This document shows, piece after piece, positions 24,801 to 30,500 of a stretch of 64,000 bases of DNA; the stretch's first letter is position 1, and each line of letters opens with the position of its first letter. A program made the position numbers and the translations under genes. Location of the stretch: positions 5,964,768 to 6,028,767 of the forward strand of contig JAMKCF010000018.1 of the NCBI GenBank assembly GCA_023634235.1. The letters run 5' to 3'. Source of the DNA: Pisaster brevispinus. Taxonomy: Eukaryota; Echinodermata; Asteroidea; Forcipulatida; Asteriidae. The notes under the pieces were generated by a model that was not told the DNA's origin, did not search any database, and saw nothing but the letters and a program-made list of their open reading frames with translations.

Positions 24801-27263
24801 GTGGAGTACACACGCGCACAAGAACAAATCCCTGCTTACATGTGAAATACGCTCGACGTAAATGCGGAATTCCATGCTTCCGTAAGCACCGATTCCTTGC
24901 TTATGGTAAAGCGGAGCCATGAAATTGGGCCCCGGTCCCTTGCTGCAGCACTAAATTCATTATTTCTTTAGTCTAAACAATGTTTAATATCATCAACAAG
25001 GAGTCTATGGTGAACCAACAATGACAAAACTATCCACACCAAAATATGAAGTTAGATGGGCAGTAGGAAGAAACTGATGAATGACATACCTTTTTGTAGT
25101 CTACTCCACCTGTGTTATCTTCAAAGTATGCAGTTGCTCTGTGCCCTAAACAGAGAACGAAACTCATTTATAAACGAGAACATACAAAAATAAAAAGTGA
25201 AGAACATTAACACATTGACAAGATATGGAGCTATATCTTTTCAATGTGTTCATTTTCTTCACTTTTTGTTTTTGCAGCTCTGCAACAATTCTAGATCTTG
25301 GACTCAGACCTGAGACCATCGGGAGGATCGAGGGTAACAATTAGTTTTACGCAACTAGAAAAGATCATTCGATAAAAGTAAAAATTTGTTGATTAAATTA
25401 AAAATTGCATAAAAAAAAACCCCAAGGAATTTATCATACAACATGCAGCATACCAGTTTGCAACTTGCAAGCCTGTATGCTTGTATTTGGTAATATGAAT
25501 GGTATTCTGTGAGCAACGCTGGCTCACACCACTGATTTGTGTTTATACGGAAGCAGCCAGACTTACTTTTTTTTTAAAGGCGATGCTGATTACAATTCTG
25601 AATGATAGTGACTGATAATTAATCAAATTTTGCATTTTTGTTTTGTGGACTAAGTTTTCTGAAACAACAATCACGATCTCACTGAGAATACAAAGAACAC
25701 ATCAACCCTATCTTTCCCAAGACTTGGGTCCTACTAAATACCGTCAACACGCCATCATCGCACCGTCAACACGAACAGTACCGTCAACACACCATCAACG
25801 CCTCCAGAATACATTTTAAATCGACAAAAAAGGCACAGAACTTTATAGTACGAGCTAAAGGAGAATTTCCATAGGTTTGAAACTACATTTTGTTTATGAA
25901 AATAGTATTTTTTTCACGCGAAAAAATTATCTTTAAGATCTTTATATGCAGCATTGCGCTGCCATATTGCCGCAGCAAGGTGCCCTCTGTTGTCCACATT
26001 GTAAAAGCTCCATCTGTCCATGAGAAGGCAAGATGGCGTCCAACGGCTACGCTGCTTAGCGATAATTTTTTCGCGTAAAAACCCTGCATTTTCACAAAAG
26101 AAATGTAACCTCAAACCAATGAAAATTCTCCCTCAGCCCATACTTTACAGTTCTACGCCTCTTTCGTAGATTTAAAATGTATATTGGAGGTGTTGACAGT
26201 GTGTTGACGGTATTTAGTAGGACCGCAAGATTTGGTTTCAAAAAAGAACTGTAGTTTACGACAACTATATCATCTGATAATCTTCTACAAATGTCTAATG
26301 ACTATTTACTGAGGTTTATGGGGCGATTGCGCATAGACTAGAATGTTAGAAAGAGGGTCCTGCATTTGTGAGTATACTATAAAGAAAAGAATAAGATGTC
26401 TCGTACTATTATTATTATTTAAATATTGAACTACATGTATGAACAGGACTAAGACTAGGTTACCCTCCCATCCCAGGCCACTTCTTGGTTGTGCATTAAC
26501 GTAGTGTACCAAACATGCGGGCGTATTCAACTATCCATGGTTGTGAGACGTGGTATGTTATTATTAATATTACAACAATGAACAACAGCAATCTACCAAC
26601 GTCAACCTATCTTGTCAATGTTATTATTATTCTATCAAGTAATAAACCATAAGGGAAACTGACTGTAAATTTGTTAAATACTTATTATTATTCTAAAAAT
26701 GAAAAGTTAAAAAATAAATTGACTTTTAATCTTAACTTAGTTAGTTCTAAAAAATAATTAAATAAAAATGCACGTTAAAAACCTCGTCTGTACAATTTTT
26801 ACTATACCTATTTCTATGTGTGTTGTTGTCCCACAGCCTGCAACAATTGCTAAAAGCTGAAACCACACTAGTACAGCTATTATAAATTGGGAAATCATTT
26901 TGCAAACTTGGCGAACTTCTTCCTTATTTGAAGAAATGGCGGCAGCACACTTGAGTTGCACTCCACACTATAGCTTTCTTCTTAGTTGTGCTCGTCATGT
27001 GAGTGTCACGTGAGTTCTTGTGACAGCTCTAGTTACTCTACGGCTCTTTCGTTTTCCTTTTGACTCTATTGCGTCAGTGGACCAATCTACCATGGTGGAT
27101 GAAAAATGTAGCTATTTCGTTCACGAAGAAGTGGTTTTCATCGTTTTGGGGACTTTTGGAGAGACCTATTACCTATTTCTATGTGTGTTGTTGTCCCACA
27201 GCCTGCAACAATTGCTAAAAGCTGAAACCACACTAGTACAGCTATTATAAATTGGGAAATCAT
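3763..27263 (-). CDS. GPLD1: GPI-specific phospholipase D, 22 of about 23 exons, 3' end missing
   Basis: Secreted enzyme that cleaves the inositol-phosphate bond of GPI anchors. Exons in transcript order: 27173-27263 (or the duplicate 26808-26898), 25090-25145, 23861-23939, 23079-23176, 22469-22579, 21516-21564, 21318-21378, 18695-18802, 18048-18075, 17056-17195, 15692-15887, 14794-14930, 13926-14115, 13646-13756, 12168-12242, 10743-10896, 10431-10486, 9412-9512, 8175-8368, 5880-6119, 4442-4501, 3763-3875. All junctions are GT-AG, phases match, and the sum is 2448 bases (816 codons) without a stop. Order seen: signal peptide (1-21), histidine-rich zinc phospholipase domain (22 to about 335), FG-GAP beta-propeller (about 380-816). 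The four histidines reported as essential in the mammalian enzyme (human 29, 125, 133, 158) align with His27, 123, 131 and 156. The human protein is 840 residues; about 50 C-terminal residues are absent and no matching exon was seen in 1-3762. Confidence 0.95.
4000..4120 (+). repeat. 16-bp tandem repeat
   Basis: About seven copies of a unit AAAATCAAAATGGTGC with a few changes, in the intron next to GPLD1 exon 22. Confidence 0.9.
4442..4501 (-). CDS. GPLD1: GPLD1 exon 21
   Basis: Residues 759-778. DDVIISAPLRIADLTEELFG aligns with human DEIIMAAPLRIADVTSGLIG. Confidence 0.93.
4540..4800 (+). repeat. AAAC-rich simple repeat
   Basis: Runs of AAAC with interspersed ACCCC, about 230 bases, beginning some 40 bases upstream of GPLD1 exon 21. 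The long open frames here are a repeat effect. Confidence 0.9.
5305..5555 (+). mobile_element. Composite SINE-related repeat (family B)
   Basis: Contains CCCTTAAGGTGATCCCAGG, AAACTTGGGTGTGATCCCTG and AATAGGGAGACC in the order seen at 18420-18570, then a degraded tRNA-like head ending GGTTCAAATCCCGC. Confidence 0.7.
5880..6119 (-). CDS. GPLD1: GPLD1 exon 20
   Basis: Residues 679-758, the largest exon. FEGDRSLGRFGHSLLLKDVT aligns with human FSGDRRFSRFGGVLHLSDLD. A preceding region of about 30 mostly charged residues (SSQEDQKRHKLHFRKFRRYL) has no counterpart in the human protein. Confidence 0.94.
6236..6385 (+). mobile_element. tRNA-derived SINE (family B)
   Basis: Head GGGCTGGATAGCTGAGTTGA, then GGTTCAAGCCCCACTCAA, then the conserved body TTTGTCTTTGTTCAAACCC and CAGTCAGTTTCCTTTGTGG. 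Confidence 0.85.
6560..6715 (-). mobile_element. SINE-related segment (family B body), reverse
   Basis: Reverse complement of the CCTTAAGGTGATCCCTTGGC and AAACTTGGGTGTGATCCCTG segment present at 5380-5425 and 18420-18490. Confidence 0.7.
6765..6865 (+). mobile_element. tRNA-derived SINE head (family B), diverged
   Basis: TTAATCCGGAGGTCACGGG, TTCAAGTCCCGCTC and TTCTTTGTTAAACTCCAAAT match the head and body of family B. Confidence 0.65.
7405..7725 (+). mobile_element. tRNA-derived SINE, interrupted (family B)
   Basis: Head with GGAGGTCATGGGTTCAACAC at about 7470; the body TTTGTCTTTGTTCACCTC and CAGTCAGTTTCTCCTTGTGG resumes at 7668. About 165 bases of unrelated sequence with a G-run sit between. 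Confidence 0.6.
7728..8050 (+). mobile_element. Full tRNA-derived SINE (family A)
   Basis: tRNA-Ser/Leu-like head (GTCGTGGCTGAGCAGTTAAA, GGGTTCAAGTCCATG) with a long variable region, body GGATGGGACGTAAAGCCGTA and AAAAGAACCCAGTTACACTT, tail ACAAGGTGCTATATAAAT, and an AATAAAA-rich end. About 320 bases, the most complete family A copy here. Confidence 0.9.
8175..8368 (-). CDS. GPLD1: GPLD1 exon 19
   Basis: Residues 614-678. VGRLLVYNS, ILTGSEAFGKLSSSF and DELVGVGS align with human GRVYGYF, ISGDKAMGKLGTSL and QVLLVGAP. I chose the acceptor at 8369-8370 because it follows a pyrimidine-rich tract and matches the phase of exon 18; an AG 24 bases upstream breaks the frame. Confidence 0.9.
8484..8965 (+). 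mobile_element. Fold-back element split by an insertion
   Basis: Left end CTTTCATAGAGCTGCTTAAGC at 8487 and right end GTGCTTAAGCAGATGTATGA near 8925-8945 are the two arms of the GGGCCCAATTTCATAG family, separated by about 340 foreign bases. Confidence 0.65.
9040..9330 (+). repeat. Dispersed repeat shared with 37.73-38.08 kb
   Basis: GTAGTTTTCTTGCACCAATG and ACGCCCTCACGTGGTCAAAA have close counterparts near 37790 and 38030. No coding sense found. Confidence 0.5.
9412..9512 (-). CDS. GPLD1: GPLD1 exon 18
   Basis: Residues 581-613 plus two bases, QYGWLGYSVL to SQPTYRLCA, aligning with human FSWFGYSLHG and VGSPTWKNAS. The acceptor (TTTAAAAAG) is weak but phase and alignment are exact. Confidence 0.85.
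10431..10486 (-). CDS. GPLD1: GPLD1 exon 17, short
   Basis: Residues 562-580, VKMNISVEDNAMLLHRGNQ, aligning with human KEKLNVEAANWTVRGEED. Found because the phases of exons 16 and 18 require a phase-1 to phase-0 exon here. Acceptor TTATTACAG and donor GTATAA support it. Confidence 0.82.
10743..10896 (-). CDS. GPLD1: GPLD1 exon 16, FG-GAP repeat
   Basis: Residues 511-561. YCNLGWSLATADLNQDGFLD matches human YCNLGWTLLAADVNGDSEPD; LIIGSPF closes the loop. Ends in phase 1. Confidence 0.95.
11710..12070 (+). mobile_element. tRNA-derived SINE (family A variant)
   Basis: Head GTGACGTGGCAGAGCGGTTT and CGGACTCAAGCTCTGGTGGC, then CTTGAGCAAGACACTTAAC, then a body with GGGTACCTGTGAGGGCAGAG and GACCAGGGGTAATAATGTTG; ends in ATTATTACTA-type sequence. 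Confidence 0.85.
12168..12242 (-). CDS. GPLD1: GPLD1 exon 15
   Basis: Residues 486-510, GAVHIFLAKSPGRFG to TVTCK, aligning with the human GAVYVYFGSKQGG region between blades. Phase 0 both ends. Confidence 0.9.
12755..13345 (+). repeat. About 190-209-bp tandem repeat, three copies
   Basis: Copies start near 12766, 12975 and 13163 at GCCAGATTTCAACTAAGAT. Each contains GATATTTGTTACTGTTCAGT and ACAAACTCATTCTAAAATGG. The first copy carries about 20 extra bases. Confidence 0.9.
13646..13756 (-). CDS. GPLD1: GPLD1 exon 14, FG-GAP repeat
   Basis: Residues 449-485. FGKAVAVLDMNHDGVDDLA is the second FG-GAP calcium loop. The exon is phase 0 at both ends. Confidence 0.95.
13926..14115 (-). CDS. GPLD1: GPLD1 exon 13, first FG-GAP repeat
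   Basis: Residues 385-448. DVNADGIDDLIIGAPGYS is a full FG-GAP calcium loop (DxNxDGxxD) followed by a blade strand; LDLDKQANVTLYG aligns with human LDLDKEAHRILEG. Confidence 0.95.
14440..14697 (-). mobile_element. tRNA-derived SINE (family A)
   Basis: Reverse strand: GTCGTGGTCAAGCACCGGAC, ACTCAAGCTCTTGTATTG, then GGGGCGTAAAGCCGTAGGTC and AAGAACCCAGTGCACTTATG, and a GCCCCGGTGTTCCTGG end. It lies between GPLD1 exons 12 and 13. Confidence 0.85.
14794..14930 (-). CDS. GPLD1: GPLD1 exon 12
   Basis: Residues 340-384 plus two bases. Lys- and Ser-rich linker ending YAHLGW, the start of the first propeller blade (human YARLGW). Confidence 0.9.
15078..15180 (+). repeat. A-rich microsatellite (AAAAAT/AAAT)
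   Basis: About 100 bases of A runs broken by single T. Confidence 0.9.
15692..15887 (-). CDS. GPLD1: GPLD1 exon 11
   Basis: Residues 274-339, beginning SSCSLPRNPIYINC (human SDCNLPENPLFIAC) and ending LSPSENLK. It spans the less conserved linker between catalytic domain and propeller. Confidence 0.93.
15985..17030 (-). mobile_element. SINE (family A variant) split by a DNA element
   Basis: The outer parts 15985-16229 and 16905-17030 join into one reverse-strand SINE, with GTCGTGACCAAGTGGTCAAG and CTTGAGCAAGGCACTTATAG on the right part. The inner 16230-16904 segment is a separate element. Confidence 0.7.
16230..16904. mobile_element. Non-autonomous DNA transposon, 675 bp
   Basis: Terminal inverted repeats: left AATCGTGAC then GGATTAAAGCACCAAA; right TTTGGTGCTTTAATCC then GTCACGATT. 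Three or four mismatches over about 29 bases. No transposase frame inside. Confidence 0.75.
17056..17195 (-). CDS. GPLD1: GPLD1 exon 10
   Basis: Residues 228-273, including SPFMVEQFQSYFLGGVDDMA, closely matching human SPFLVEQFQEYFLGGLDDMA. Last well conserved part of the catalytic domain. Confidence 0.96.
17389..17663. mobile_element. Fold-back element, GGGCCCAATTTCATAG family (long form)
   Basis: Left end GGGCCCAATTTCATAGCGCT; right end AGCAGCTCTATGAAATTGGG. The inner part holds TTAGCAAGACAATTAGGCAG, also present in the copy at 20802-21035. The right flank is a SINE fragment (to about 17740). Confidence 0.85.
18048..18075 (-). CDS. GPLD1: GPLD1 exon 9, 28-base microexon
   Basis: Residues 218-227, LGEKLAIGK after a split Arg codon. 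It aligns with human MYGEMLAVSK. The very short exon is supported by matching phases on both sides (2 in, 0 out) and consensus splice sites. Confidence 0.88.
18320..18660 (+). mobile_element. Composite family B repeat with intact tRNA-like head
   Basis: Body segment 18335-18410, then the CCTTAAGGTGATCCCTTGGC segment, then head GGGCTGGATAGCTCAGTTGG from 18571 with GTTAATCCGAAGGTCGTTGG. The head folds as a degenerate tRNA with a GTT-like anticodon position. It ends 35 bases from GPLD1 exon 8. Confidence 0.8.
18695..18802 (-). CDS. GPLD1: GPLD1 exon 8
   Basis: Residues 182-217 plus two bases, beginning WYVPTEDLVKIYKEFYGR as in the human WYVPVKDLLGIYEKLYGR. It contains an Asn-Ala-Ser glycosylation sequon. 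Confidence 0.95.
19047..19072 (+). repeat. ATTCA microsatellite
   Basis: Five copies of ATTCA/ATTCAA in a row. Confidence 0.85.
19350..19498. mobile_element. Fold-back element, GGGTCGATTTCACAAAG family
   Basis: Left GGGGTCGATTTCACAAAGCA; right ATCTTTGTGAAATCGGGCCC. The core contains ATCACCATAGTGATTTGTAT, also in the copy at 63403. Confidence 0.85.
19499..19691. mobile_element. Fold-back element, GGGCCCAATTTCATAG family (short form)
   Basis: Left GGGCCCAATTTCATAGAGCA; right AGCAGCTCTATGAAATTGGG, 193 bases. It abuts the preceding element directly, sharing GGGCCC. Confidence 0.9.
20051..20360. mobile_element. Fold-back element, GGCACGTTGCCTTGG family
   Basis: Long imperfect hairpin: AGTAGAATGTAACGGTCCAC and AAATATGCCTCGAAATTGTG on the left are mirrored by CAATATT-proximal GATCGTTATGTTCTACTTTT on the right; the centre has ACTAACACGGTCCGC against CCGTGTTAGTTCACT. 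Confidence 0.8.
20707..21300 (+). mobile_element. SINE (family A variant) interrupted by a fold-back element
   Basis: SINE parts 20707-20801 and 21036-21300, the second with GTTTCGAGCCCCGGTCATGA, CTTGTGTCCTTGAGTAAGAC and GGGTACCTGTGAGGGAAAAG, surround the element at 20802-21035. Confidence 0.8.
20802..21035. mobile_element. Fold-back element inside a SINE
   Basis: GGGCCCAATTTCATAGAGCT on the left and GCGCTATGAAATTGGGCCC on the right. The interior is the reverse complement of the copy at 17389-17663. Confidence 0.88.
21318..21378 (-). CDS. GPLD1: GPLD1 exon 7
   Basis: Residues 162-181 plus two bases, GDIVSVYEFDLSYIDS, aligning with human GGDVLSQFEFNFNYL. Ends in phase 2 inside a Trp codon. 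Confidence 0.92.
21516..21564 (-). CDS. GPLD1: GPLD1 exon 6
   Basis: Residues 146-161, with NKAHSVGDIG. His156 aligns with the essential human His158. The 49-base exon ends in phase 1. An 83-bp satellite fills part of the intron just upstream of it. Confidence 0.93.
21748..22115 (+). repeat. 83-bp tandem repeat, about 4.4 copies
   Basis: Units start at 21748, 21831, 21914, 21997 and 22080 with GTATGGTACTTTGTGGCAGT and end AATGCTAGCCTGGAAG. Highly uniform. It lies in the intron between GPLD1 exons 5 and 6. Confidence 0.95.
22469..22579 (-). CDS. GPLD1: GPLD1 exon 5, catalytic core
   Basis: Residues 109-145. It carries VSHQVADVSWHSLGIEQGF, the most conserved block of the enzyme. His123 and His131 align with human His125 and His133. 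Phase 0 at both ends. Confidence 0.97.
22726..22850 (+). mobile_element. SINE head (family A), truncated
   Basis: GTCGTGGCCGAGCGGTTAAG, an excellent A-box, then GGGTTCGAGTCCCGTCTTG, an excellent B-box; body cut after ATTATTGCTTCGTCCTTC. Confidence 0.85.
23079..23176 (-). CDS. GPLD1: GPLD1 exon 4
   Basis: Residues 76-108, with HFHSLSEDSHWVPFLNA. The SxxSHW-type motif is the conserved HW block of zinc-dependent phospholipases of this family. Ends on a codon at PWNK. Confidence 0.95.
23340..23770 (+). repeat. About 97-120-bp tandem repeat, 4 copies
   Basis: Each unit has CCAAACATTTG, GTTGAGTTACCAT and ACCCCCAAACCACCCACTC; some carry an extra GAGGCCAGGCATACCAATCT. It sits between GPLD1 exons 3 and 4. 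Confidence 0.88.
23861..23939 (-). CDS. GPLD1: GPLD1 exon 3
   Basis: Residues 50-75, containing NQDAFQAGNPYPDSFY. It matches the conserved stretch of the phospholipase domain, with Asn where the human protein has His in EHQDA. Ends in phase 1. Confidence 0.94.
24208..24347. mobile_element. Fold-back element, GGGTCGATTTCACAAAG family, TAGGACTAG core
   Basis: Ends GGGGTCGATCTCACAAAG and TTTTGTGAAATCGACCCC; the inside is repeats of ACTAGTCCTA and TAGGACTAGT rather than the core of the 19350 copy. Confidence 0.85.
24686..24933. mobile_element. Fold-back element, diverged GGGCCCAATTTCATGG form
   Basis: Left CAATTTCATGGCTCTGCTTA, right GGAGCCATGAAATTGGGCCC, with a purely different interior. Confidence 0.75.
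25090..25145 (-). CDS. GPLD1: GPLD1 exon 2
   Basis: Residues 32-49, beginning HRATAYFEDN. It aligns with the human segment just after the first metal-site histidine and ends exactly on a codon (phase 0). Confidence 0.93.
25727..26224. mobile_element. Long inverted-repeat DNA element, 498 bp
   Basis: Ends GGTCCTACTAAATACCGTCA and TGACGGTATTTAGTAGGACC are perfect inverses over at least 20 bases. Subterminal ACCGTCAACAC occurs three times on the left; GTGTTGAC occurs twice on the right. A candidate 9-base target duplication (CAAGACTTG / CAAGATTTG) flanks it with one mismatch. No transposase. Confidence 0.85.
26808..26898 (-). CDS. GPLD1: GPLD1 exon 1, downstream duplicate copy
   Basis: I see no base difference from the exon at 27173-27263, and it has the same start codon, phase and coding capacity, but its donor is GTATAG followed by intron sequence that continues into the gene. 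This copy probably keeps the original donor and intron. Either copy splices in frame to exon 2. If both are real they are alternative first exons that encode the same peptide. Confidence 0.8.
27006..27013. promoter_or_regulatory. Palindromic E-box TCACGTGA, downstream copy
   Basis: GTCACGTGAG lies 108 bases upstream of the ATG at 26898 and matches nine of ten bases of the CLEAR/USF-type consensus GTCACGTGAC bound by TFEB/MITF-class factors. The same box recurs at 27371-27378. Function is inferred from motif and position. Confidence 0.4.
27173..27263 (-). CDS. GPLD1: GPLD1 exon 1, upstream copy (signal peptide)
   Basis: Encodes residues 1-31: a hydrophobic signal peptide starting MISQFIIAVL, then the conserved start of the mature enzyme, CGTTTHIEIG, whose His27 aligns with human His29. 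The ATG is the only in-frame ATG; the reading frame upstream lacks another. It ends in phase 1 at donor GTAATA. This donor lies at the duplication joint, so the intron sequence after it differs from that after the other copy. Confidence 0.8.
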
Positions 27264-27530
27264 TTTGCAAACTTGGCGAACTTCTTCCTTATTTGAAGAA
27301 ATGGCGGCAGCACACTTGAGTTGCACTCCACACTATAGCTTTCTTCTTAGTTGTGCTCGTCATGTGAGTGTCACGTGAGTTCTTGTGACAGCTCTAGTTA
27401 CTCTACGGCTCTTTCGTTTTCCTTTTGACTCTATTGCGTCAGTGGACCAATCTACCATGGTGGATGAAAAATGTAGCTATTTCGTTCACGAAGAAGTGGT
27501 TTTCATCGTTTTGGGGACTTTTGGAGAGAG
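27264..27530. promoter_or_regulatory. GPLD1 promoter region (upstream copy), possibly bidirectional
   Basis: Sequence directly 5' of the GPLD1 start codon. It contains TCACGTGA (27371-27378), TGCGTCAG, a CCAAT sequence (27447-27451) and a pyrimidine-rich stretch. The downstream copy has the same elements 365 bases lower. No transcription start was measured; placement is from position only. Confidence 0.45.
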
Positions 27531-27555
27531 AAAAACATGGAGGGTGGGGATGGGG
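27457..27555 (+). other. Possible divergent first coding exon
   Basis: ATG in a strong context (accATGG) opens MVDEKCSYFVHEEVV and continues to a possible donor (AGG|GTGGGG near 27542). It is 190 bases from and divergent to the GPLD1 start, and is repeated at 27092 in the duplicated unit. I recognise no family and found no downstream partner exon, so it may be chance. Confidence 0.2.
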
Positions 27556-30500
27556 GTCTATAACAGCCTTATTTTGTTTCTTAAACGAGCGCAGAACCAA
27601 ATGTAACAGTCGCCGATGAAACAACGCGAGTTACTTCAGTAGAGGGCGCTATACAAACATTTTGACGGCGCCGGTATTTACAGAGCTAGTAACCTGTCCA
27701 ATATCTCACATCAATCATTTACACAAGTATATACACTGGTCACAAAAACATAAGTTCCGAGTAACTCAGGCACACTATAGCAAAAGCCTTGAAGCATGTA
27801 CACAATATCACAATCTAGAAAATATCCTAGTATCTGAAAACGGACAAATTTCCGTATCCTGCCACCACTTTTTCACTCATTTTTACCCAAAGGAATATCT
27901 CATTTGAATATCTCATTTGAGTAAATTAGATACTATTTTATTTCATAACGAATGAAAAAGTGGTGGCTGGTTACGGAAATTTTCCCCTGAAAATTATTAT
28001 GTTTTTAGTTTTACAGTGAAGAAACAGTCCCACTTTCCCACTGTCTAAAAAGCAACACTCGACAGTAAAAGCAAATATTGCAACTACAGGGACGTGAACC
28101 CCCTAAAGTTTTAAATACCCAGCACACTCTCAAAGTAAGGCAGTTTCCACAATGCAAGTAATAAGTTGCAATTTATGATATTTGCACTCTTTATACATCG
28201 CAAAACATAATCCTAATTAAGTGTTACCATCACAACAGTAAAGATTGTTGGCTGGCTACTCCATCCACGTAAAAGTAACTATTATTTTACAAAAGTAGCG
28301 TCGTACTTGGGATTGACAGTTCCAATAGAGATCCCGCTTGCCTAGCCTCCAATTAAATGGTAACGCTCAATCAAACGTCCGTCTCGAATTGGGGGTGAGC
28401 TTCATAAAAAGTGGTGCTCTAACATAAAGTTGTTGCCCAGAAAAGCCGTCTGCAAGTTTCAACAAAACAAAACAGTTGCCGCCCAATTCATGTGTATTGC
28501 ACATGAAAAGCACAAGAAATTCCTCACTTAAAGCAGAAACACTTGGGTCTCTAGCTACATAAATTGGATTAACATATATATCATAAATGAAAGTTTCCTT
28601 ATAACTTAGCCATGTACGTGGTAGTAAGAAAATATTTCACTACTCATGCTAAAGAATGTACACACAAGTTTCAACTTACGGTTGTTGATTCTTCTCCGGA
28701 CTTTGTCTCCTCTCTCTCTCTCGCTAAAAAGATTATTAGGTACAAAATCACCCTAATAACACTCAGGATTTTACAGGGTATTTGCAACAACAAACACGAG
28801 CCTGAATGTTCGAATTTACTGAAAACTAAGAACCTGAACACTCTAATCGAAATGTCGCTACAGCAGAGCTGAGCGTAAGGCAGTCCTCACAGACCGAGCT
28901 CTTGGAGCCAACGCCCTGACTTTAAATTTACACAGAAAATCCCAGAACTCAAACATGCATCTCAATCATTCTTCATCTACACAATCTCAGATTTCATCTC
29001 ACTTCTTTTCTAATTCAAATTTGACCTGATGAATATATAACTCGCAACCCTGTAAAACCCAATTGAAGCATTCCTCTATTGTCATTACCTGCTCAGCTTT
29101 AGTCAACCACGGCATTGCAGGATCGGGTGTTGGTCTAATGATATGCATTATTCCCAAACTTGGGTTACAGGTCATCAATATTCATGTCGGGTAATGAATA
29201 TGCATAAAAAATAAACTTGAGGTTTTCACTGTGACAGGCGCTATTAATCATACGAAATTTCTCCACAAGTTATGGGGGATTGAATCACATGACAGGGGGT
29301 GGGAGTGGACAACGCGTATTCTCCCTACTTTGAATCAGTGTAACCCAAACCGAGGCTGGAAGGGTAATTAATAGTCTGGCGAATTTTGGTACATGTGTAG
29401 ATTATAATCTTTTTATTGCACACCGGGGATTGGAAACTAGGAAAAAACATAACAGTCTAAAGAAAATGGAAGTGTAGTACCAATGGGGGGGGGGGGGGGA
29501 GAAAAAAAGAAAAGAAAACAAAAGGGATCCGGGACGGGCAGGGATTTTATTTCGTAAAAGGTAGGTCAAGACAAAAGACAACAAAAATGGCATCTAAAAC
29601 CGGAATTATGTATGTTTTTTAAAATTTAATTCGGAAGCTATTGTACAAATTACGATAAGTATTATAACCGCTTAAAATTGATTGCTCTAAAAGGGTTTAA
29701 TATGTAATGGCGAAATTATTTCTAGTTCCACTGACATGCATTTTTGTTGTGACATGTTTCTAAAAACTATGCAATCTGTTGCGTACTCAAATATATATTA
29801 TTTTGACAATTTTTGGTTCCCATCAAAAAGGCCTCAGACCCCAATGCATTGTTTTATCGCCAAGGAAAAAAAAACACCTCGCAATTAAACATGTAAACAT
29901 ACGAACACACGCGAGATTTGATCAGCCTAATATCATCACTAAAAGCTTTGATCGTTTCCCATCGACCTTGACAAAACCAGTTTCGTTTAACATTTTGATT
30001 TTGCCCTTTTCCACAGAAACGCACTTTTAAAAATATACATTAACATACAACTAAAATGCAAATTTAAAGCCATTATTTACAATCTGGAGAAAAGTTCGAT
30101 TTACTGTCTCCTCCAAAGTTAATCTTCGTTAGCTTTTGAAAAAATGAAATCCATTCTTATCCTCTAAACACATTATTTTCATCAAAATTCAGTGGTCATC
30201 AATCGAGTGAAAACATCAAATAATGAATTATGTTCTGTTTCGGATTTCGTGCACAATCATAAATTATTGGGAGTAGGCCTATTTCAATTGCAGCAACCGA
30301 TATAAGCTAAAGAAATTAAATTTTGAAAGTCTTAGAATGTACTATTATTATTTTTCTTTTTTTCAGGACGAAGTTCCCGAGAGGATTACTGGTGTGATTT
30401 TTCAAATTATTGAGATTGAATAACTGATAACTAATCGAAACAGTTTTTTGTATTATCAGACTTTCAAATCATGTATTGTCTTATAAACCACTTATCTTCA

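Larger units (their letters stand above)
26807..27530. repeat. Perfect 365-bp tandem duplication of GPLD1 promoter and exon 1
   Basis: Unit 26807-27165 is repeated at 27172-27530 with a 365-base offset and no mismatch that I can see. Each unit holds the GPLD1 exon 1 with its donor, the 5' leader, a TCACGTGA box and an upstream ATG on the other strand. Identity implies a very recent duplication or a haplotype joined twice in assembly. Confidence 0.9.
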
